Origin: Shewanella amazonensis SB2B
GTDB taxonomy: Bacteria; Pseudomonadota; Gammaproteobacteria; Enterobacterales; Shewanellaceae
Reading direction: 5' to 3'
Length of the DNA stretch: 64,000 bases
Assembly (NCBI RefSeq): GCF_000015245.1
Contig: NC_008700.1
Location: 3,856,501 to 3,920,500, forward strand
In this document: piece by piece, positions 9,458 to 18,553 of the stretch
Position numbering within the stretch: position 1 is the first letter of the stretch
Layout of the letters: each line of letters opens with the position of its first letter
Translations under genes and position numbers: made by a program
Notes under the pieces: generated by a model
The model's database searches: none
The model's input: the letters and a program-made list of their open reading frames with translations, nothing else
Told to the model about the DNA's origin: nothing

Positions 9458-11629
9458 GTGTCTTTATCTGCTTCCGGAAGCGATGAGCAATGGACTATCG
9501 CAGCTTCCACGCGGGTCACTGTCGATCCCCTGTTGGATAGCCTGGTGCTCCTCACTGAATATTTTGGCTCCCCCTGCTCCAGTGAATCATTGGCGGCGGG
9601 ACTTCCCTTATCTGGAGCCATACTGACGCCTGATTTGGTCCCTCAGGCTGCGGCCAGAGCCGGTCTTAACGCCCGCTTGACCCGTAAAGGTCTGGACCAG
9701 ATTTCCCCAATAATGATGCCCTGCATCCTGTTGTTAAAAGATAAGAAAGCTTGTCTTCTCAGAGAATTGACCTCTGAAAAAGCTGTCATTCAGTTGCCTG
9801 AAACCGGCGGAGAGGAGACCCTCCCCGTTGAGCAGCTCGAAACTCTCTATGTTGGTTATCTGTTTCTGGTAAAACAGCAATATCGGGGTGATATGCGCTT
9901 TGACGTGCATCATCACGATAATAAAAGCCACTGGTTACTGAAAACCTTAAAAGATGCGGCGCCAATATACCGGGATGCGCTTATCGCCTCCGTGTTGGTG
10001 AACCTCTTTGCCTTGGTTTCTCCTCTCTTTATCATGAATGTGTACGATAAAGTGGTGCCCAACCTGGCATTCGAGTCTCTGTGGGTACTGGCCATCGGTG
10101 CAGGCATCGCTTACATCTTTGACTTGGTGATGCGCCAGCTTAGAAGCTACTTGATTGATGTAGCAGGTAAAAAAGTCGACATCATAGTGTCATCACAACT
10201 GTTTGCCAAAGCTGTTGGTATTCCACTGTCAAAACGCTCCCCCAGCGTTGGCGGAATGGCCAAACAGCTCGGCGAATTTGACAGCATTAGGGACATTCTG
10301 ACATCCGCTACCATTACCACCCTGGTGGATTTGCCCTTTGCCGTCTTTTTCCTGATCATCATATTTATTGTGGCTGGCGATCTGGCTGTGCTGCCATTGC
10401 TCGGCGGCGCCATCATTATTGGCTACACCTTGTATATTCAACCAAAGCTTAAAGCTGCCATTGATGAGAGTAATAAATTTGCCAGCCTGAAGCATGGCCA
10501 CCTGATTGAAAGTCTGGCAGCACTGGAGTCCATCAAAGCCTATGGCGCCGAGGGGCTGGTGCAAAAAAGCTGGCAACAGATGATTGGTCATACGGCCAAT
10601 TGGCAGCTCAAAGCCAAGAAGCTGTCCAACTCGGTATCAAACGTCGCCAGCTTTATGGTGCAGCTAACCGTGGTGGGCGTGGTCATCCTGGGGGTATATA
10701 GGGTCGCCGACAATGCCATTTCCATGGGTGGCATTATCGCTGCCGTGATGCTTTCCAGCCGCGCCATGTCCCCGATGGCGCAGTTGGCGAGTTTGTTAAC
10801 CCGGGCCAACCACACTGCCAGCGCCTTAAGACAGCTTGACCAGATCATGACGCAGGAAGATGAGTTTGAGAATAAAGGGCATTTGGTCAGTAAAACCCGT
10901 CTAATGGGTAAAATCGAAGCCGACCATGTGAGCTTTTGCTATCCGGGTTCCGAAAAACCCGTCTTACATCCAACGTCTTTGTCTATTCAGCCGGGCGAAA
11001 AGGTGGCCATCATTGGCCGAAATGGCTCAGGGAAAAGTACGTTGGCCAAACTCCTGTGTGGCCTGTATAAACCCACCAAAGGTAGCCTCAGATACGATGG
11101 CATTGACAGCGCCCAGATCCATCCCAGCGACCTGCGCAGAAACTTCGGTTACCTGCCTCAGGATGTGGTGTTGTTCCATGGTTCTATCAGAGACAACATA
11201 CTCTTCGGTACCCGCCAGGTATCTGAACATCAGCTGATCCGCGCAGTGCAAATCTCTGGCGTCAGCCTCTTTACCAATCTCGAATCCGAAGGTCTGGATC
11301 AACAGGTCGGCGAAGGCGGACAAGCCTTGTCTCGGGGGCAACGCCAAACTGTCGCCCTGGCCAGGGCCACCCTGAATGACCCACCAATTTTGCTGATGGA
11401 CGAACCCACTGCCAGCCTGGATGCCAGAGCGGAAAAACAATTTATCAGAGCTATGGAGCATGTCAGTAAAGACAGGACTCTCGTTATCATCACCCACAAG
11501 ATGCACCTGCTGAAATTGGTCGACCGGGTGATCGTATTAGACAGAGGTCATGTACTGGCCGATGGACCCAAAAACGACGTTCTTGAAAAACTGAGTCTGG
11601 GGCTGCTTGCTGGAGGTGCAAAGGGATGA
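9458..11629 (+). CDS. lapB: Type I secretion ABC transporter/ATPase, LapB-like
   Basis: Inner-membrane ATPase that would power export of the adhesin. Of 723 residues, the first ~140 form a peptidase-C39-like domain without an evident catalytic Cys/His pair, as is usual for RTX exporters that bind but do not cleave substrate. A transmembrane ABC domain follows (about 165-450), then the nucleotide-binding domain: Walker A GRNGSGKST near 520-528, signature LSRGQRQ, and Walker B ILLMDEPTASLD. The start is GTG with a weak AAGG-type site upstream. Its stop overlaps the start of the next gene by 4 bp (ATGA), indicating translational coupling to the fusion protein gene. Family assignment is firm; substrate assignment rests on position after the adhesin. 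Confidence 0.93.
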   Translation: MSLSASGSDEQWTIAASTRVTVDPLLDSLVLLTEYFGSPCSSESLAAGLPLSGAILTPDLVPQAAARAGLNARLTRKGLDQISPIMMPCILLLKDKKACLLRELTSEKAVIQLPETGGEETLPVEQLETLYVGYLFLVKQQYRGDMRFDVHHHDNKSHWLLKTLKDAAPIYRDALIASVLVNLFALVSPLFIMNVYDKVVPNLAFESLWVLAIGAGIAYIFDLVMRQLRSYLIDVAGKKVDIIVSSQLFAKAVGIPLSKRSPSVGGMAKQLGEFDSIRDILTSATITTLVDLPFAVFFLIIIFIVAGDLAVLPLLGGAIIIGYTLYIQPKLKAAIDESNKFASLKHGHLIESLAALESIKAYGAEGLVQKSWQQMIGHTANWQLKAKKLSNSVSNVASFMVQLTVVGVVILGVYRVADNAISMGGIIAAVMLSSRAMSPMAQLASLLTRANHTASALRQLDQIMTQEDEFENKGHLVSKTRLMGKIEADHVSFCYPGSEKPVLHPTSLSIQPGEKVAIIGRNGSGKSTLAKLLCGLYKPTKGSLRYDGIDSAQIHPSDLRRNFGYLPQDVVLFHGSIRDNILFGTRQVSEHQLIRAVQISGVSLFTNLESEGLDQQVGEGGQALSRGQRQTVALARATLNDPPILLMDEPTASLDARAEKQFIRAMEHVSKDRTLVIITHKMHLLKLVDRVIVLDRGHVLADGPKNDVLEKLSLGLLAGGAKG

Positions 11630-13008
11630 GTAAAGCACTGACAGCAAGGGATCTTGAGATGGTCGATGACGTATATGGCGCCATGATGACCGATGCACCT
11701 ACCAGCCACAGACTCACTATCTGGGCACTCACATCGTTGATATTTGCCTTCCTTATCTGGGCGTATTTTGCTGAGCTGGATCAGGTTACCGTGGGTACAG
11801 GCAAGGTTATCCCCTCGTCGCAAATTCAGGTTATTCAAAGTCTGGACGGCGGTGTACTGCAAGAACTGTTCGTGCGCGAAGGCAATATAGTCGCCAAGGG
11901 AGAACCTTTGGCACGTATTGATGACACCCGCTTCCGCTCAGACTTTGCCCAACAGGAAGAAGAGGTGTTCAGCTTACAGGCAAATGTGATCCGTATGCGG
12001 ACTGAGCTGAACAGTATTACTGTGTCAGATATGGCATCAGACTGGCGAGAGCAGGTTCGAATCGTCAAACAGGAACTGATATTCCCCGACGCTCTTAGCG
12101 CACAAAAAGCTGAATTGGTCGCGCGTCAACAAGCCGAGTATAACGGTCGACTCGACAATCTGGAAAACCAACTGGAGATTCTGGCCAGGCAAATTCAGCA
12201 GCGTCAGCAAGAAAATGAAGAGCTGACTACCAAGATAGCGACCATGACCACCAGTTTTCAGCTCATCAGCCGAGAACTGGAACTTACCCGTCCCCTGGCG
12301 CAAAAAGGCATTGTGCCTGAGGTTGAATTACTGAAGCTTGAACGCACCGTGAACGAACTCCAGGGTGAGCTCAAAGCCATGCGTCAGCTCAGACCTAAAA
12401 TTAAAGCCACGCTGGATGAAGCCATATTAAAACGCCGTGAAGCCGTGTTTGTATTCGCCGCTGATACCCGTGCCCAGCTAAACGACATGCAAACCCGTTT
12501 GTCGCGTATGAGTGAGGCGCAGGTAGGGGCACAGGATAAGGTGAGTAAAGCCGTCATTACTTCCCCCGTGAATGGCACAGTGAAAACCGTCCACATCAAC
12601 ACACTCGGCGGCGTGGTGCAGCCCGGGGTAGATATTATGGAAATTGTGCCATCGGAAGACCAACTGCTTATCGAGGCCAAGATCACCCCCAAAGACATTG
12701 CGTTTTTACATGTTGGCTTGCCTGCCGTAGTTAAGGTAACGGCCTATGATTTTACCCGCTACGGCGGGTTACAAGGCACTGTTGAGCACATCAGTGCCGA
12801 TACCACCCAGGACGAAGAAGGTAACAGCTTTTATCTGATACGCGTCAGGACCGCAGAGTCCAGCTTGGTTAAAGACGATGGCACGGAGATGCCAATTATC
12901 CCCGGGATGCTGACCTCTGTGGATGTCATCACCGGACAAAGATCTATTCTTGAATACATACTTAATCCAATTCTAAGAGCCAAAGACACCGCACTTAGGG
13001 AACGATGA
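11626..13008 (+). CDS. lapC: Type I secretion membrane fusion protein (HlyD family), LapC-like
   Basis: Periplasmic adaptor of 460 residues joining the ABC exporter to the outer-membrane channel. It has a short cytosolic N-terminus, one membrane segment at about residues 28-46, a lipoyl-like half motif (GTGKVIPSSQIQVIQ...), a long coiled coil (about 100-300) rich in Q, E and L, and a C-terminal beta domain with the HlyD-type stretch ITSPVNGTVK. Length is normal for the family. It begins inside the last codons of the ABC gene, and the TolC-like gene follows after 29 bp. Confidence 0.93.
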   Translation: MSKALTARDLEMVDDVYGAMMTDAPTSHRLTIWALTSLIFAFLIWAYFAELDQVTVGTGKVIPSSQIQVIQSLDGGVLQELFVREGNIVAKGEPLARIDDTRFRSDFAQQEEEVFSLQANVIRMRTELNSITVSDMASDWREQVRIVKQELIFPDALSAQKAELVARQQAEYNGRLDNLENQLEILARQIQQRQQENEELTTKIATMTTSFQLISRELELTRPLAQKGIVPEVELLKLERTVNELQGELKAMRQLRPKIKATLDEAILKRREAVFVFAADTRAQLNDMQTRLSRMSEAQVGAQDKVSKAVITSPVNGTVKTVHINTLGGVVQPGVDIMEIVPSEDQLLIEAKITPKDIAFLHVGLPAVVKVTAYDFTRYGGLQGTVEHISADTTQDEEGNSFYLIRVRTAESSLVKDDGTEMPIIPGMLTSVDVITGQRSILEYILNPILRAKDTALRER

Positions 13009-13037
13009 GGCTCTAACTAAACCGGGAGGGTTTATCA

Positions 13038-14447
13038 ATGAACAAGAAACGCTTGCAACAGTTGCGCTTGGGCGTACTGGCTGCAGCCATAGGCGGCATC
13101 ATGATGCCTATGGCTGCAAGTGCCATGACGCTTGAACAGGCCGTCGCCCACACGCTGGACAGCAACCCTGACCTGCGTGCTGCTTTCAACCGCTTTAAAG
13201 CGCGTGAAGAGCAGGTAAGTCAGGCGATTTCCGGCTATATGCCTACGGTAGATATCACCGGTGGCTGGGGCTGGGAACAAACGGACAGTCCAGCAACACG
13301 TCGTCGTTTCGGCCGTGAAGATGGTGACTTTGAACTCAAGCGCGGTGAAGCCGGTATCAGCATCCGTCAGATGCTGTTCGATGGTTTTTATACGGCCAGC
13401 GAAGTAGATCGCCTGAGCTTTGAAGCCAGTGCAGATCAGTGGGCCTTGTTCGCCGCTGCTGAGGATATGGCGCTGGATGTGGCGAAAGTGTACGTCAATT
13501 ACATCCGTGCCGAGCAGGTGATGACGCTGGCGGAGAAAAACCTGGCGACTCACAAAGAAATCTATGACCAAATCAAGCAGCGTACTGATTCTGGTCTGGG
13601 TTCTATTGCTGACTTGTCTCAAATTACCGGTCGTTTGGCCCGCGCCAACGCCAACGTGATTTCAGCGCGTAATAATTTCTTCGATGCCAAGGCGCAGTTC
13701 GCCCGCGTGGTAGATAAAGCACCCGACGACATGATTGTACCTGTACCGGATGCCGATATGCTGCCAACTGACTTGTCCACCAGTGTATCTTTGGCGCAGG
13801 AGAACCATCCGGTGCTCAAGTCGGCCGCTGCCGACATCAACGCAGCCGAGAACGAGCGCTCATCGGCGCAATCGAGCTACTATCCACGCGTTACGCTTGA
13901 GCTCGACGGGAACTGGAACAACAACCTTGATGGCGAAGATGGTATCGCAGGCACTGGCGCCTTCCGTACCGATGTTGGTGGTTATAACAACGACCTGGTT
14001 GCCATGGTGCGTGTACGTTACAACCTGTTCGCCGGCGGTAAAGATCTCGCCCGTGAAAAAGAAGCTGCCTACAAAATCGGTGAGGCCAAAGAAATTCGCC
14101 AACGCGCTTACCGCGAAGTCGTTGAAGGCGTCAACCTGGCATGGAATGCCTATGAAATGCTGACACCACAAAAAGACTACATCCGTGAACATGTGAAAGC
14201 GGCGAAGGACACACAAGTGGCTTACACCCAACAGTTCAATCTGGGTCAGCGCACCTTACTCGACTTGCTGGATACCGAAAACGAACTCTTTGAAGCCCGT
14301 AAAGACTATCTGCAGGCTGAGTTCGATGAGATTGTCGCCAAGTATCGGGTACTGAATGCCACCGGTCGCCTGTTGGATTCACTGAAGGTAACCAGACCCA
14401 CGGTATGGCAGGGAGAGCGTGAATATGAAGGGGGAGTAAAACCATGA
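13038..14447 (+). CDS. aggA: TolC-family outer-membrane channel of the adhesin secretion system, AggA/LapE-like
   Basis: 469 residues with a signal peptide ending near ASA (about residue 29), followed by MTLEQAVAHTL, typical of the start of OEP/TolC proteins. The two internal repeats of the family, with long helices, cover about 30-230 and 250-440. A good ribosome site (GGGAGG) precedes the ATG. This is the third component of the type I exporter. Its stop codon overlaps the start of the lipoprotein gene (ATGA). The name aggA is used for the Shewanella homologue involved in autoaggregation; this is family knowledge, not shown here. Confidence 0.9.
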   Translation: MNKKRLQQLRLGVLAAAIGGIMMPMAASAMTLEQAVAHTLDSNPDLRAAFNRFKAREEQVSQAISGYMPTVDITGGWGWEQTDSPATRRRFGREDGDFELKRGEAGISIRQMLFDGFYTASEVDRLSFEASADQWALFAAAEDMALDVAKVYVNYIRAEQVMTLAEKNLATHKEIYDQIKQRTDSGLGSIADLSQITGRLARANANVISARNNFFDAKAQFARVVDKAPDDMIVPVPDADMLPTDLSTSVSLAQENHPVLKSAAADINAAENERSSAQSSYYPRVTLELDGNWNNNLDGEDGIAGTGAFRTDVGGYNNDLVAMVRVRYNLFAGGKDLAREKEAAYKIGEAKEIRQRAYREVVEGVNLAWNAYEMLTPQKDYIREHVKAAKDTQVAYTQQFNLGQRTLLDLLDTENELFEARKDYLQAEFDEIVAKYRVLNATGRLLDSLKVTRPTVWQGEREYEGGVKP

Positions 14448-15049
14448 GAATGACTTTATTGATGTTGGCTCTGCTGAGCCTTGGCGCTTGTTCTATGCGC
14501 GATACCGTGAGTATGGATCAGCCTACAACACAGGTATTTGATCTGAACGATCCAGACCGTGACGGCGTAATCGAAGCCCGTGAACGTTGTGCTGGCACCG
14601 TAAAGGGTGCCGCTATCGACAACTACGGCTGCGGTGATATCAAAACCATCAACGAACGTCGTGAGCTCAAGGTATTGTTCCCCAACGACTCATCCTACCT
14701 TGCCCCACAATACTTCGGCCAAATTGAAGAGCTGGCGTCGTTCATGCGTCAGTTTCCCAATACTAAAGTGACCATTGAAGGTCACTGCAGCCGAACCGGC
14801 GGCTACGACTACAACATGGAGCTGTCTCAGCGCCGTGCCAACGCCGTCACTGAAGTATTAACACAGCAATATGGCATCGAGTCCAGTCGCCTCAAAGCTG
14901 TGGGATTTGGCTACAACAGCCCGGTTGACCCAAGTGACACCCCTGAAGCACACGATAAAAACCGTCGGGTAATCGCGGAGATTGTTGGAGACGACACTAC
15001 TGCCGACATGAAGTGGAACATATATACTGTCGACCAGGAAGTGAAATAA
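14444..15049 (+). CDS. OmpA-family peptidoglycan-associated lipoprotein of the adhesin operon
   Basis: 201 residues. A lipobox (LGAC, Cys16) ends the signal peptide, so the protein should be lipid-anchored. Residues 31-60 carry a DPDRDGVIEARERC stretch like thrombospondin-type-3 calcium loops. The rest is an OmpA C-terminal peptidoglycan-binding domain with the typical IEGHCSRTG...YNMELSQRRA and final DKNRR motifs. Translational coupling to the TolC-like gene suggests a structural role, perhaps tethering the exporter or the retained adhesin to the cell wall. That role is inference. Confidence 0.88.
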   Translation: MRMTLLMLALLSLGACSMRDTVSMDQPTTQVFDLNDPDRDGVIEARERCAGTVKGAAIDNYGCGDIKTINERRELKVLFPNDSSYLAPQYFGQIEELASFMRQFPNTKVTIEGHCSRTGGYDYNMELSQRRANAVTEVLTQQYGIESSRLKAVGFGYNSPVDPSDTPEAHDKNRRVIAEIVGDDTTADMKWNIYTVDQEVK

Positions 15050-15065
15050 CATTTGAATCAATAGC

Positions 15066-15773
15066 ATGAAAGGCGGACAAACGTTTACCCAAACAATGCT
15101 TAAGGTCTGCCAACACAGCCTGTTGGCAACGGCCATATTGGGAACTTGTCTGTTTGCCCAGTCCAGTACACAGCTGGACAGGAGCAAAATCGTTTCCACT
15201 CTGGAGAGCAAATATGGCCCCAGGGCCGGGAAGCGCGCCAATGCTTGGTTTCAAGTGGTTGACTCGGCCCAAGGGCTGAGCGAAATGGAAAAGCTGACGA
15301 AGGTGAACACTTTTTTTAATCTGTTCACCTTCGTCGACGACATTAAATTGTGGGGCGATTCCAACTATTGGGCAACACCCATGGAGTTTATCGGGGTTGC
15401 CGGTGGCGATTGTGAGGACTTTTCCATCGCCAAGTATTTTACCCTGCTGCAACTCGGTATACCGGACGAGAAGCTCAGGATCACCATGGTAAAGGCAACC
15501 TCAGTCAATCAATACCACATGGTGCTGGCCTACTACGAAACACCGGGGTCCGTACCACTGGTACTCGATAATCTGGATAAGCAAATCAAGCCGGCAACAG
15601 CCAGGCGAGATCTGCTGCCTGTTTATAGTTTTAACGGTAAACAACTGTGGTTAAACAAAGAAAAGGGACGGGGTGTGCTCGCGGGCTCTTCCTCGCGGCT
15701 GGAAAAATGGACCGATTTGACCCACAGACTAGGGGTTGAACGGCTCAGGCAACCCAAGATGAGATTGGAGTAA
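15066..15773 (+). CDS. bpfG: LapG-like periplasmic transglutaminase-fold cysteine protease
   Basis: 235 residues with an N-terminal hydrophobic export signal (about 14-32). The bacterial transglutaminase-like cysteine protease triad is visible: Cys116 in GGDCEDFS, His151 in QYHMVLAY and Asp168 in VLDNLD. The spacing is close to that in LapG of Pseudomonas fluorescens, and the acidic residues around Cys116 fit the calcium site known for that family. By analogy it cleaves the N-terminal part of the adhesin to release it when c-di-GMP is low. It lies between the lipoprotein gene and the LapD-like receptor, 8 bp from the latter. Confidence 0.92.
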   Translation: MKGGQTFTQTMLKVCQHSLLATAILGTCLFAQSSTQLDRSKIVSTLESKYGPRAGKRANAWFQVVDSAQGLSEMEKLTKVNTFFNLFTFVDDIKLWGDSNYWATPMEFIGVAGGDCEDFSIAKYFTLLQLGIPDEKLRITMVKATSVNQYHMVLAYYETPGSVPLVLDNLDKQIKPATARRDLLPVYSFNGKQLWLNKEKGRGVLAGSSSRLEKWTDLTHRLGVERLRQPKMRLE

Positions 15774-15781
15774 CTAACGAT

Positions 15782-17701
15782 ATGACACTGTTTCGACAGC
15801 TGTATTCGCTATTGTTTGGTCTGTTTTTATTGGTAATCACCGCCTTGGCTTATGTGCAATTCACAGAAACCAAGAGCTTTTTAACCAAACAGATGGAGTC
15901 AGACCTCAATAACGTCAGCAATTCGCTGGGTTTGTTGCTGGTCCCGGCCTTGGAAACCGGCGATATCGCCACCGCCGAGACACTCATTAATGTCATCTTC
16001 GAAGGTGGTTACTACCAGCAGGTAAAGCTGACCTGGTTAGTGGATGGTAAACAACAGGAATGGAACAACAGCCTGGAAATCCAGGGCGTTCCCCAGTGGT
16101 TCATTAACCTCGGTATTTTCGGCACCATCAAAAGGGAAAGCACCATCACCTCGGGTTGGCTGCAGTTGGCACAACTGGAAGTGACTGCTCACCCCGGTTT
16201 TGGTTACCACGAACTGTGGCGCATTCTCACCAACACCATCATCGTCTTCTCTATCCTGTTTTTGGTCGCCATATTCCTCGCTCGCTTTGGCCTCAGCTGG
16301 ATCTTAAAGCCGCTGCATATAGTCTCTGAGCACGCCAAAAGCATTGCCAATCGCCAATTCGGTCCAGAGCTTGCCATTCCCAAGACCAGTGAGTTAAAGG
16401 AAGTGGTGATTGCGTTTAACAGCATGTCTTCCCAGCTCAAACAAATCTTCAGCTCACTGGATGAAGAAGTAACCGCCCTGCGCAAAAAGAATCTGGTGGA
16501 TCAGGTGTCTGGTTTGCCCAACCGCCAGTATCTGGTGGGGCGAATTAACAGCTGGCTCTCTGAGCCCGGCAGTGGTGCACTCTTTATGGCTAAGTTTGAC
16601 TGGCTTGAAGAGGTACACGCCAAATACGGTTATCAAGTCCGCGACGAAACCATCAAGCTCCTGTCAGAAAAACTGCAATCCCAACTGGAAGAAATTGCGC
16701 CGGGCGTGGTTGCCAGAATTGCCGCGTTTGAGTTTGCATTCCTGGTATTTGATGTGGATAAAGAACTCATCAGTAAGTACCTGCAAACCCTGATACGCAC
16801 AGTCAATCAGGAAATCTCAAAAGCTGGCGGCAAGCCCAACGAGCATTTCGCCATAGGTATTGCTGAACGCATTGGCTCTATGACTGTGTCTGACATACTG
16901 GCGCAATCGGATAATGCGCTGCAAACAGCCATCAAGAGTGGCAAGGTGTATCACTGGTTTGAATCCAGTGAAGAGCAGATGTTTACCCGAGAGCAATGGC
17001 GTGAAAAGCTTTCCAGCGCCATCAACGCCAAACTGTTTCAGTTCCGTTGGCAGCCAATTCAGCTCACCGACGGCGCAGGCCTGTTGCAGCATGAGCTTTA
17101 CTGCCAATTGGAAATTGGCGATAAGCTGGCCCATGCCGGACAATTTATGCCCTATGTAGAACTGCTTTCACTGGGCGCCTTGCTGGATAAGTGTTTGATC
17201 CAGAAAGTGCACGATATACATCTGCTGGAGCGGAATTTTGAACCTGTAGCCATTAACCTGACCCATCAGAGCTTAACCGACACTGATTTCCATCAATGGC
17301 TGCAGCAGTTCCTGCGCTCAACCCCATTGGCAGACCGTCTGTGCTTCGATATACCTGAATCCGGGGTCTACAGTAATCCCGAAGCCTGCGAGGCTCTGTG
17401 CGCCATCATCAGGGACAATGGCGCCAAGTTTGGTATTGATCACTTTGGTCGTCAATTTGGTTCAATGTCTTATCTGCAAACTCTGAGACCCAGCTATGTG
17501 AAACTGGATCAATCCTTTGCCTACTATGACGAGAACCAGCACAACGCCGAACTGTGCCGTGCCTTGGTCAACGTAGCCCGTGGCTTGGAAATTCAGGTTA
17601 TTGTCACAGGTATTCAGGAAAAGCCTCAACTGGATCGCTTTATTCCGCTGAAGACAACAGCATACCAGGGCTTTATTGCTCCACCAGTGAATGTAAGCTG
17701 A
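15782..17701 (+). CDS. bpfD: LapD-like c-di-GMP receptor with degenerate GGDEF and EAL domains
   Basis: 639 residues: membrane segment 8-26, periplasmic output domain to about 148, second membrane segment 150-170, HAMP, GGDEF-like and EAL-like domains. The periplasmic domain contains GVPQWF with Trp106, matching the loop Trp by which LapD binds LapG. The GGDEF motif is replaced by AAFEF (314-318), and the EAL motif region reads HELYCQL (437-443), so neither catalytic activity is expected. A KLDQSFA motif remains late in the EAL fold. The inferred role is to bind c-di-GMP in the cytosol and sequester the protease in the periplasm. It is the last gene of the cluster; a terminator follows. Confidence 0.93.
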   Translation: MTLFRQLYSLLFGLFLLVITALAYVQFTETKSFLTKQMESDLNNVSNSLGLLLVPALETGDIATAETLINVIFEGGYYQQVKLTWLVDGKQQEWNNSLEIQGVPQWFINLGIFGTIKRESTITSGWLQLAQLEVTAHPGFGYHELWRILTNTIIVFSILFLVAIFLARFGLSWILKPLHIVSEHAKSIANRQFGPELAIPKTSELKEVVIAFNSMSSQLKQIFSSLDEEVTALRKKNLVDQVSGLPNRQYLVGRINSWLSEPGSGALFMAKFDWLEEVHAKYGYQVRDETIKLLSEKLQSQLEEIAPGVVARIAAFEFAFLVFDVDKELISKYLQTLIRTVNQEISKAGGKPNEHFAIGIAERIGSMTVSDILAQSDNALQTAIKSGKVYHWFESSEEQMFTREQWREKLSSAINAKLFQFRWQPIQLTDGAGLLQHELYCQLEIGDKLAHAGQFMPYVELLSLGALLDKCLIQKVHDIHLLERNFEPVAINLTHQSLTDTDFHQWLQQFLRSTPLADRLCFDIPESGVYSNPEACEALCAIIRDNGAKFGIDHFGRQFGSMSYLQTLRPSYVKLDQSFAYYDENQHNAELCRALVNVARGLEIQVIVTGIQEKPQLDRFIPLKTTAYQGFIAPPVNVS

Positions 17702-17726
17702 GTTCATCGACACTGACGCTGTACTG

Positions 17727-17754
17727 AAGGCACCCTTTGCGGTGCCTTTTTATT
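17727..17754 (+). terminator. Intrinsic terminator after the adhesin secretion operon
   Basis: A 7-bp perfect stem (aggcacc / ggtgcct) with a 6-base loop is followed by TTTTTATT, 26 bases after the bpfD stop codon. Confidence 0.85.
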
Positions 17755-17895
17755 GCGTCATTGCAAGCCTTGAGTTTGACAGAATTGCCGCCTACTCATC
17801 GACGCCCCAGTCAGCCCTAAAGACGGTTGAGCAAAGGCTTGCATGCATGGCTTACAAAACGGAGTAATAGATGGAGAAGAAACGAAGAAAGGAAG

Positions 17896-17972
17896 TGGTC
17901 GGTGATAGAGGATTCGAACCTCTGACCCTCTGCTCCCAAAGCAGATGCGCTACCGGACTGCGCTAATCACCG
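17896..17972 (-). tRNA. tRNA-Pro (anticodon TGG), copy 2
   Basis: On the minus strand the sequence folds as a standard cloverleaf: acceptor CGGTGAT/ATCACCG, anticodon loop with TGG between CTGCT and AGCAG, T-loop GGTTCGAATCC, encoded CCA at 17896-17898. It is identical to the copy at 18050-18126, including 5 bases of downstream flank. It is the last gene of the four-tRNA cluster. Confidence 0.96.
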
Positions 17973-18049
17973 AAACATCGAATATCACTATGATTGAAAA
18001 CGAAAAAATGCCAGGCGGCATTTGTCGGTATTCAAGAATGAGGAGGAAG

Positions 18050-18126
18050 TGGTCGGTGATAGAGGATTCGAACCTCTGACCCTCTGCTCCCAAAGCAGAT
18101 GCGCTACCGGACTGCGCTAATCACCG
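18050..18126 (-). tRNA. tRNA-Pro (anticodon TGG), copy 1
   Basis: Same 77-base sequence as the gene at 17896-17972, offset by 154 bases, with encoded CCA. The 82-base identity (gene plus flank) points to a tandem duplication. Confidence 0.96.
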
Positions 18127-18149
18127 ACGAATTTCTTCATCTGGAAAAG

Positions 18150-18226
18150 TGGGGTGACTGATGGGGCTCGAACCCACGACAACCGGAATCACAATCCGGG
18201 ACTCTACCAACTGAGCTACAGTCACC
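18150..18226 (-). tRNA. tRNA-His (anticodon GTG)
   Basis: Minus-strand cloverleaf with GTG in the anticodon loop (CCGGATTGTGATTCCGG) and an encoded CCA. The extra 5' G pairs with a C at the discriminator position, the G(-1) hallmark of tRNA-His. It lies between the Arg and first Pro genes, 23 bases from the latter. Confidence 0.96.
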
Positions 18227-18260
18227 ACTGAATTTCCTTGCTGACCCGACTTAATCCAAC

Positions 18261-18337
18261 TGGCGCACCCAGAAGGATTCGAACCCTCGGCCTCACCCTC
18301 CGGAGGGGTGCGCTCTATCCAACTGAGCTATGGGTGC
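18261..18337 (-). tRNA. tRNA-Arg (anticodon CCG)
   Basis: Minus-strand cloverleaf with acceptor GCACCCA, anticodon loop CTCCGGA giving CCG, T-arm GGTTCGAATCC and encoded CCA. It is the first gene of the cluster. The order Arg-His-...-Pro matches the E. coli argX-hisR-leuT-proM cluster, except that no Leu tRNA is present and Pro is doubled. Confidence 0.96.
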
Positions 18338-18358
18338 CCCGCCGTGTCAGCGCCGCAT

Positions 18359-18387
18359 ATAGTAGGAGGTATTTGTTCCTGAGTCCA
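18359..18387 (-). promoter_or_regulatory. Candidate promoter of the tRNA cluster
   Basis: On the minus strand, TGGACT (18382-18387) and TACTAT (18359-18364) are 17 bases apart and are followed by a GC-rich discriminator (GCGGCGC) just before tRNA-Arg. GC-rich discriminators are typical of stringently controlled stable-RNA promoters. Read by eye only. Confidence 0.45.
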
Positions 18388-18553
18388 GAGCATAAAATGC
18401 TTTTTTTCATCGTTTGCTCAAGTTTTGATTAATCCGCTGGTGCACATGTACAAAAATCCTCCTAAGAATTCCCTTTGAGCCTATTCCATTCGGGAGTATG
18501 CTGTTCTTTTAACGTCTCTGTTACCTATTAACTTTACAACTGCGACGAACGAT

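Noticed and set aside
17896..18337. tRNA cluster as an integration site of a mobile element
   Set aside because: No integrase gene or direct-repeat attachment site borders the cluster; the only repeat is the duplicated tRNA-Pro.
18238..18432. 64-codon frame overlapping tRNA-Arg
   Set aside because: It runs through the tRNA gene on the opposite strand and has no coding signs.
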